A DNA stretch of 8,756 nucleotides, taken from positions 1 to 8,756 of the forward strand of contig JBIQLO010000175.1 of assembly GCA_044464175.1 (NCBI GenBank). Reading direction: 5' to 3'. Each line of letters begins with the position of its first letter. Within the stretch, counting starts at the first letter, position 1. Shown here piece after piece: positions 5,530-8,756 of the stretch. The position numbers and the translations under genes were made by a program. This DNA comes from JBIQLO01 sp044464175. GTDB taxonomy: Bacteria; Planctomycetota; Phycisphaerae; Tepidisphaerales; Tepidisphaeraceae. The notes under the pieces were generated by a model, which was given only the letters and a program-made list of their open reading frames with translations, ran no database searches and had not been told where the DNA came from.

Positions 5530-7380
5530 ATGCAGAAAGTACTCGATTTTCTAGAAAAGAACGTGCAATGGATCGCGGTGGGACTGGGCGGGCTCTTCCT
5601 GCTGTACATCGTCTATGCGTATCTGCTGCTGCCTCCGGTCTCCACGGACCTGCGGACACGAGGTGGAGAGCAGACTGCGACCCTGGGCACCATAGACCAG
5701 TACACGCTGGACGGGCCGGCGCACGACCTGCAGAAGGCAATGGACAACCACCAGCCGATCCAGATCCCCGTGACCAAGTTTTCGCAGCAGTTCGTCAGCG
5801 CGATGAATTGGGCGGACAGTCAAATCCAGCCGTTTGATCCGAAGCTTCGGTGGGTCAACAGCCCGACCGCGCCGATCACGCTGATCGCCACGGAGGAAAA
5901 GGAAAAGCAGGAGCAGCAGAACGCCGGGGCGCTGTTGCCGGCCAATCCGCCCGCGGCGGCCTATGCGGGAGCATCCACGGGACGATCGGAAATTCCCGCC
6001 GCCGGCGGCTCGCGGCCCGCCGGCTCGGACTCCAACAAGACCCCTTCGGCCGACAAGCTGTGGGCCAGTGTCGGATTCAAGATTCCCACCTCGGAGATTG
6101 CCGAGCAGTTCAAGCAGGCCAAAATCCCGGCCTCGCAGGCGCAGACCCTGGTGCTGCAGATCGAGGCGGTCCGGCAGGAGCGCCAGCCCGACGGGAGCTG
6201 GGGCAAGGAGACGCCCGTCAAGCCGCTGCCGATCACGCCTAAGATGCGCTTCCCCAAGAAGGGAGACCGAGGCGCTGAGCCGGAATACCGCCAGTGGGCC
6301 ACTTCCAACCAGGCGGCGATCCTGCAGCCTCCGTTTTACCAGGTGATCGGGGGGGATGTTTGGCGCGTGCCGGGGACCAATCCGCCGCCGCCGCCGCCGC
6401 CGCCGCCGTTCGATCCGGCCCGTGTGCGGCCGGAGGACGTCGCCAAGCTGACGCCGGAACAGCGCACGGCTTACAACAAGTGGCGACTGGAAGAGCGACG
6501 AAAGGAGCAGCAGCAGCGACAGCAACAGCGCAGCCGCGAACGGCGGCCGACACGGACGCCCAGCCGGATGGAGCCGCCGCCGCTTCCGCAGCCCGGCTAT
6601 TCCCCCTCGGCGCTGGACGCGATGGGTCCGCTGGCCCAGGCGCAGCGCCGCAACGTGCCGGGCATGCCGCCGCCGCCGGACCTGCCGCCTGACATTCCGC
6701 CGGATGCGATGAATCCCGGTGGCGGGCCGCCCGCGGGGTATCAGCCGGGCGGCAGCGGCCTGGATCCGCAATGGGTCGAGGAGCAGAAAAAGGCCGCTGG
6801 GGTGATTCCGACCGGGCAGTTTGATCCGGCCAAGACACCGGCGATTCTGACCTGGATTCACGACGAAAACGTGCAGCCGGACCATGTTTACCGTTACAAG
6901 GTGCGGTATCGCCTTCTGAATCCGCTGTACCACTCGCCGAACCTGGCCAAGGACCGCAGTGCCCTGGAGGAATTTTCGCTCGAGAGTCCGTTTAGCGAAT
7001 GGTCGGAGGCGGTGACGATTCCGCCGGTGACGGCGTTCTTCGTCGATGGCGGTTTTTATAACGACACCGCCCGCTTCCAGGTATTCCATTGGCAGGATGG
7101 TGTCTGGCATAGCAAGTCATTCATCGTGTCGCCGGGCGACATCATCGGACAGAAGGATGAATCGGGGATTGATTACACCACGGGATGGAGCTTGGTGGCG
7201 ATTTCCGACTCCGGCGAATCCAATCCCTATGTGATTGTGACGGAGGCCGGCGGGCTGCAGCGGCGCGAGGTCCGCTCGGATCGTTCAGACCCGCTGTTCA
7301 CCAAGCTGCGCCGGGAAGTGGCCGAGAACACCCCGCCGCCCGCTGCCCCGGGCGCGCCGGGAGGCGTTTCCTATCGGTGA
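5530..7380 (+). CDS. Membrane-anchored Fn3-like platform protein, PilP/GspC position
   Basis: A 616-residue protein without a confident family name. One transmembrane helix (about 12-34) follows a short cytoplasmic start, placing the rest in the periplasm. Residues about 176-235 form a first beta segment (TLVLQIEAVRQERQPDGSWG). A run of nine Pro (285-293) comes next, then an Arg/Gln/Glu-rich helical stretch (about 316-345) and a Pro/Met/Gly linker (about 345-415). Residues about 438-498 look like a fibronectin type III domain (HVYRYKVRYRLLNP ... SEWSEAVTIPP). A beta-rich C-terminal domain (about 500-595) includes SPGDIIGQKD and REVRSD, recalling the GxxIG and late-Arg pattern of PilP and the GspC homology region. 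That comparison is only suggestive. It is the third gene of the run, 49 nt after the PilO-like gene, in the place of pilP in the pilMNOPQ order. Unlike PilP it has no lipobox and is membrane-anchored like GspC. I infer an alignment-complex subunit reaching toward an outer-membrane secretin. The Shine-Dalgarno is weak (ACAGG, 6 nt upstream). Confidence 0.75.
   Translation: MQKVLDFLEKNVQWIAVGLGGLFLLYIVYAYLLLPPVSTDLRTRGGEQTATLGTIDQYTLDGPAHDLQKAMDNHQPIQIPVTKFSQQFVSAMNWADSQIQPFDPKLRWVNSPTAPITLIATEEKEKQEQQNAGALLPANPPAAAYAGASTGRSEIPAAGGSRPAGSDSNKTPSADKLWASVGFKIPTSEIAEQFKQAKIPASQAQTLVLQIEAVRQERQPDGSWGKETPVKPLPITPKMRFPKKGDRGAEPEYRQWATSNQAAILQPPFYQVIGGDVWRVPGTNPPPPPPPPPFDPARVRPEDVAKLTPEQRTAYNKWRLEERRKEQQQRQQQRSRERRPTRTPSRMEPPPLPQPGYSPSALDAMGPLAQAQRRNVPGMPPPPDLPPDIPPDAMNPGGGPPAGYQPGGSGLDPQWVEEQKKAAGVIPTGQFDPAKTPAILTWIHDENVQPDHVYRYKVRYRLLNPLYHSPNLAKDRSALEEFSLESPFSEWSEAVTIPPVTAFFVDGGFYNDTARFQVFHWQDGVWHSKSFIVSPGDIIGQKDESGIDYTTGWSLVAISDSGESNPYVIVTEAGGLQRREVRSDRSDPLFTKLRREVAENTPPPAAPGAPGGVSYR
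6382..6408 (+). repeat. (CCG)9 trinucleotide repeat coding nine prolines
   Basis: Nine identical CCG codons in a row encode Pro 285-293 of the third pilus-cluster protein. Exact codon identity makes this a true microsatellite as well as a polyproline rod. Slippage would change linker length in whole residues without a frameshift. Polyproline on this scale also normally needs elongation factor P for smooth translation. Confidence 0.9.
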
Positions 7381-7414
7381 TCGGCAGACTCCCCCCGGTT
7401 CTGTTGGGCTGATT

Positions 7415-7467
7415 CCTCCTTGCACGCCGACGGGCCAATGCGGTACACAGGAGGTTGTGCCAAGGGG
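7415..7467 (+). other. Leader hairpin upstream of the aldo/keto reductase
   Basis: CCTTGCAC (7418-7425) pairs with GTGCCAAGG (7457-7465), leaving one bulged C, and the stem extends to 7416/7467 through a G-T pair. The enclosed loop carries AGGAGG (7449-7454), a strong Shine-Dalgarno with no good start codon at the right distance. CCTCCT (7415-7420) could pair instead with that AGGAGG, and its neighbour TCCTCC (7414-7419) with the true ribosome binding site at 7481-7486. Mutually exclusive pairings are possible, but function is speculative. Confidence 0.3.
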
Positions 7468-7480
7468 TTGTCCCGAGCCT

Positions 7481-7487
7481 GGAGGAG
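7481..7487 (+). promoter_or_regulatory. Ribosome binding site that decides the reductase start
   Basis: GGAGGAG ends 6 nt before the ATG at 7494. It decides against the in-frame TTG at 7455, which directly abuts an AGGAGG with no spacer. Confidence 0.8.
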
Positions 7488-7493
7488 TTCATC

Positions 7494-8381
7494 ATGCCGC
7501 AGATCACGGCCGCTGAGTCGGGGGAGTTCCGGGTCGGGGGGGACATGGCTGTCCATCGCCTGGGCTTTGGGGCGATGCGCATCACCGGCAAAGGCATCTG
7601 GGGTGAGCCGCCTGATCGGGAGGCGGCAATCCGCACTCTCCGCCATGTGCCGGAGCTTGGGATCAATCTGATCGACACCGCTGACAGCTACGGTCCGTTC
7701 GTCAGCGAGTCGCTTCTGCATGAAGTCCTCTATCCCTACGATGGGTTGATTATCGCCACCAAAGGGGGGCTCACCCGCCATGGGCCCAACATCTGGAAGC
7801 CGGTGGGTCGGCCGGAGTACCTGCGCCAATGCGTCTTGATGAGCCTGCGGCGGCTGGGGGTGGAGCGGATTGACTTATGGCAGTTGCACCGCCTGGACCC
7901 GCGCCTGCCGCGAGAGGAGCAATATGGGGCCGTGGGGGAGATGCACAAGGAAGGGTTGATCCGGCACGTGGGGCTGAGCAATGTGACGGTGGAGGACATT
8001 GAGGCCGCCAAGTCCTATTTCCCGGTCGCCACGGTGCAGAACCGCTACAACCTGACCGATCGGACCAGTGAGGATGTGCTGGAATTTTGCCAGCGGGAAA
8101 AGATTGGTTTCATTCCCTGGGCGCCCCTGTCGGCCGGCACGCTGGCGCAGGAGGGATCGCCGCTGAGCACCATCGCCGCCCGGTTGAAGATGTCGCCGGG
8201 GCAGGTGGCGCTGGCATGGCTGCTGAGGCGTTCGCCGGTGATGCTCCCCATTCCCGGCACGGCCAATCCGCAGCATCTGGAGCAGAACGTCGCGGCCGCG
8301 GGGGTGCAACTGAGCGATGAGGAATTTCAGACGCTTGATCAGCAGGGGCGGAAAGCTTGGGAAAGCCACAAGAAGGAATAG
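7494..8381 (+). CDS. Aldo/keto reductase, YdbC/PdxI-like
   Basis: A 295-residue single-domain TIM-barrel oxidoreductase of normal family length. The catalytic tetrad is complete: D61 and Y66 in IDTADSYG, K90 in IIATKGG and H132 in LWQLHRLD. GLSNVT is the usual strand motif, and IPGTANPQHLEQN near the C-terminus is the cofactor-clamping segment typical of NAD(P)H binding. RLGFGAMRITGKGIWGEPPDRE at the start and the ALYPY-like LYPYDGLIIATK resemble E. coli YdbC (PdxI, pyridoxal reductase) more than the long-chain alcohol dehydrogenase-like members. The substrate cannot be told from the sequence. It should be cytosolic. It follows the pilus genes on the same strand after 113 nt and has its own strong ribosome binding site. 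I see no functional link to pilus assembly and treat it as an ordinary neighbour. Confidence 0.92.
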   Translation: MPQITAAESGEFRVGGDMAVHRLGFGAMRITGKGIWGEPPDREAAIRTLRHVPELGINLIDTADSYGPFVSESLLHEVLYPYDGLIIATKGGLTRHGPNIWKPVGRPEYLRQCVLMSLRRLGVERIDLWQLHRLDPRLPREEQYGAVGEMHKEGLIRHVGLSNVTVEDIEAAKSYFPVATVQNRYNLTDRTSEDVLEFCQREKIGFIPWAPLSAGTLAQEGSPLSTIAARLKMSPGQVALAWLLRRSPVMLPIPGTANPQHLEQNVAAAGVQLSDEEFQTLDQQGRKAWESHKKE

Positions 8382-8434
8382 CACGGAGTGGGATGCCGGG
8401 ACGCAGGGGCCTGTCAGGCGCTCTCGGGATGCTA

Positions 8435-8465
8435 TTGAACGCGACCCCCCTCATTTAAGTATATA
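8435..8465 (+). promoter_or_regulatory. Weak candidate promoter upstream of uvrC
   Basis: TTGAAC (8435-8440) and TATATA (8460-8465) are separated by 19 bp, and each matches the sigma70 consensus in 4 of 6 positions. The TA-rich patch stands out in otherwise GC-rich spacer DNA between the reductase and uvrC. The spacing is long, so this is only a candidate. No terminator with a T run was seen after the reductase stop. Confidence 0.25.
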
Positions 8466-8537
8466 TCATGGTGAGGCATCCTGTGGTCCCGGACCCGTGT
8501 GTCCAGGATTCCTGTGGGGCGCTGCGCGGTGAGCATC

Positions 8538-8756
8538 ATGAATGAACGGATTGAAAAACTGGCACAAAAGGCCAAAGGATTGCCCAGGGCCCCGGGCGTT
8601 TATCTGATGAAGGATGAGAAGGGGCGGGTCATCTACATCGGCAAGAGCGCCTCGCTGCGCGACCGGGTGGGGAGCTACTTTCAGGCCTCAACGAAGCTGG
8701 AACACAAAAAAACCGCCCTGATCGAGCAGGTGGCCGATTTTGATATCCTCCAGACC
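8538..8756 (+). CDS. uvrC: UvrABC excinuclease subunit C, N-terminal fragment
   Basis: Only the first 73 codons are present; the gene continues beyond the window edge. The visible part is the start of the GIY-YIG nuclease domain of UvrC, which cuts on the 3' side of a DNA lesion during nucleotide excision repair after UvrA and UvrB load. PGVYLMKDEKGRVIYIGKSA carries the GVY and YIG signatures, with the following Arg residues (RDRVGSYF) typical of the active site. ATG 8538 is used; an in-frame GTG at 8529 would add three residues, and the Shine-Dalgarno is poor for both. It begins 156 nt after the reductase and is probably a separate unit. Confidence 0.95.
   Translation, partial: MNERIEKLAQKAKGLPRAPGVYLMKDEKGRVIYIGKSASLRDRVGSYFQASTKLEHKKTALIEQVADFDILQT

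Noticed and set aside
3555..5609. 684-residue minus-strand open frame opposite the pilus genes
   Set aside because: It spans the end of one plus-strand gene and all of the next. It has no domain motif or signal, and is rich in His/Arg/Leu as expected from the antisense of GC-rich coding DNA. The plus-strand genes carry recognisable motifs and membrane helices.
5551..7110. 519-residue minus-strand open frame opposite the third pilus-cluster gene
   Set aside because: It is Arg-rich low-complexity sequence mirroring the Pro codons on the plus strand, with no ribosome binding site or family motif.
8409..8419. GCCTG-T-CAGGC palindrome after the reductase gene, considered as a terminator
   Set aside because: The arms are only 5 bp around one base and there is no T run, so it cannot form a convincing intrinsic terminator.
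8391..8481. GGATGCC and GGCATCC inverted pair flanking the reductase-uvrC spacer
   Set aside because: The arms are 7 bp and 77 nt apart, which is expected by chance in this composition. No terminal repeat or insertion sequence lies between them.

Overview
The window is GC-rich chromosomal DNA from a bacterium that is probably in the Planctomycetota or a close PVC relative. That placement is an inference from three things: the style of the PilM homologue with its membrane-anchored C-terminal extension, the two long low-complexity inner-membrane partners next to it, and the UvrC N-terminus. Nothing looks like a phage, transposon, CRISPR array, tRNA or rRNA.

Layout: the left fifth is on the minus strand. 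It holds a secreted charged protein of unknown function (951-139), backed by an 18-bp perfect hairpin after its stop codon. Before it lies a small protein (1627-1085) with a degenerate response-regulator receiver fold, a Pro/Ala-rich linker and a C-terminal helix motif. A 316-bp divergent region (1628-1943) separates this from the plus-strand genes. It holds a 19-bp perfect palindrome overlapping a good minus-strand promoter, a leader hairpin and a second palindrome.

The core is a plus-strand set of three genes (1944-7380). The first is a PilM actin-like protein continuing through a PilN-type LLP motif, a transmembrane helix, a coiled coil and a PilN-like periplasmic part, so it reads as a natural PilM-PilN fusion. 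The second is a PilO/Amuc_1100-like protein with one transmembrane helix, a coiled coil and a C-terminal alpha/beta domain. The third is a 616-residue membrane-anchored protein with fibronectin-III-like and Pro-rich segments and a C-terminal beta domain, sitting where PilP or GspC would be expected. Together they look like the inner-membrane alignment platform of a type IV pilus or type II secretion-like machine. The motor ATPases, platform protein, pilins and secretin are not in the window.

The right end carries an aldo/keto reductase of the YdbC/PdxI type (7494-8381) and the first 73 codons of uvrC, which runs off the window. These look like ordinary neighbours rather than part of the pilus system.

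The most interesting points are the PilM-PilN fusion, the uncharacterised third platform protein, and the divergently transcribed pseudo-receiver gene with an operator-like palindrome over its -10 box.
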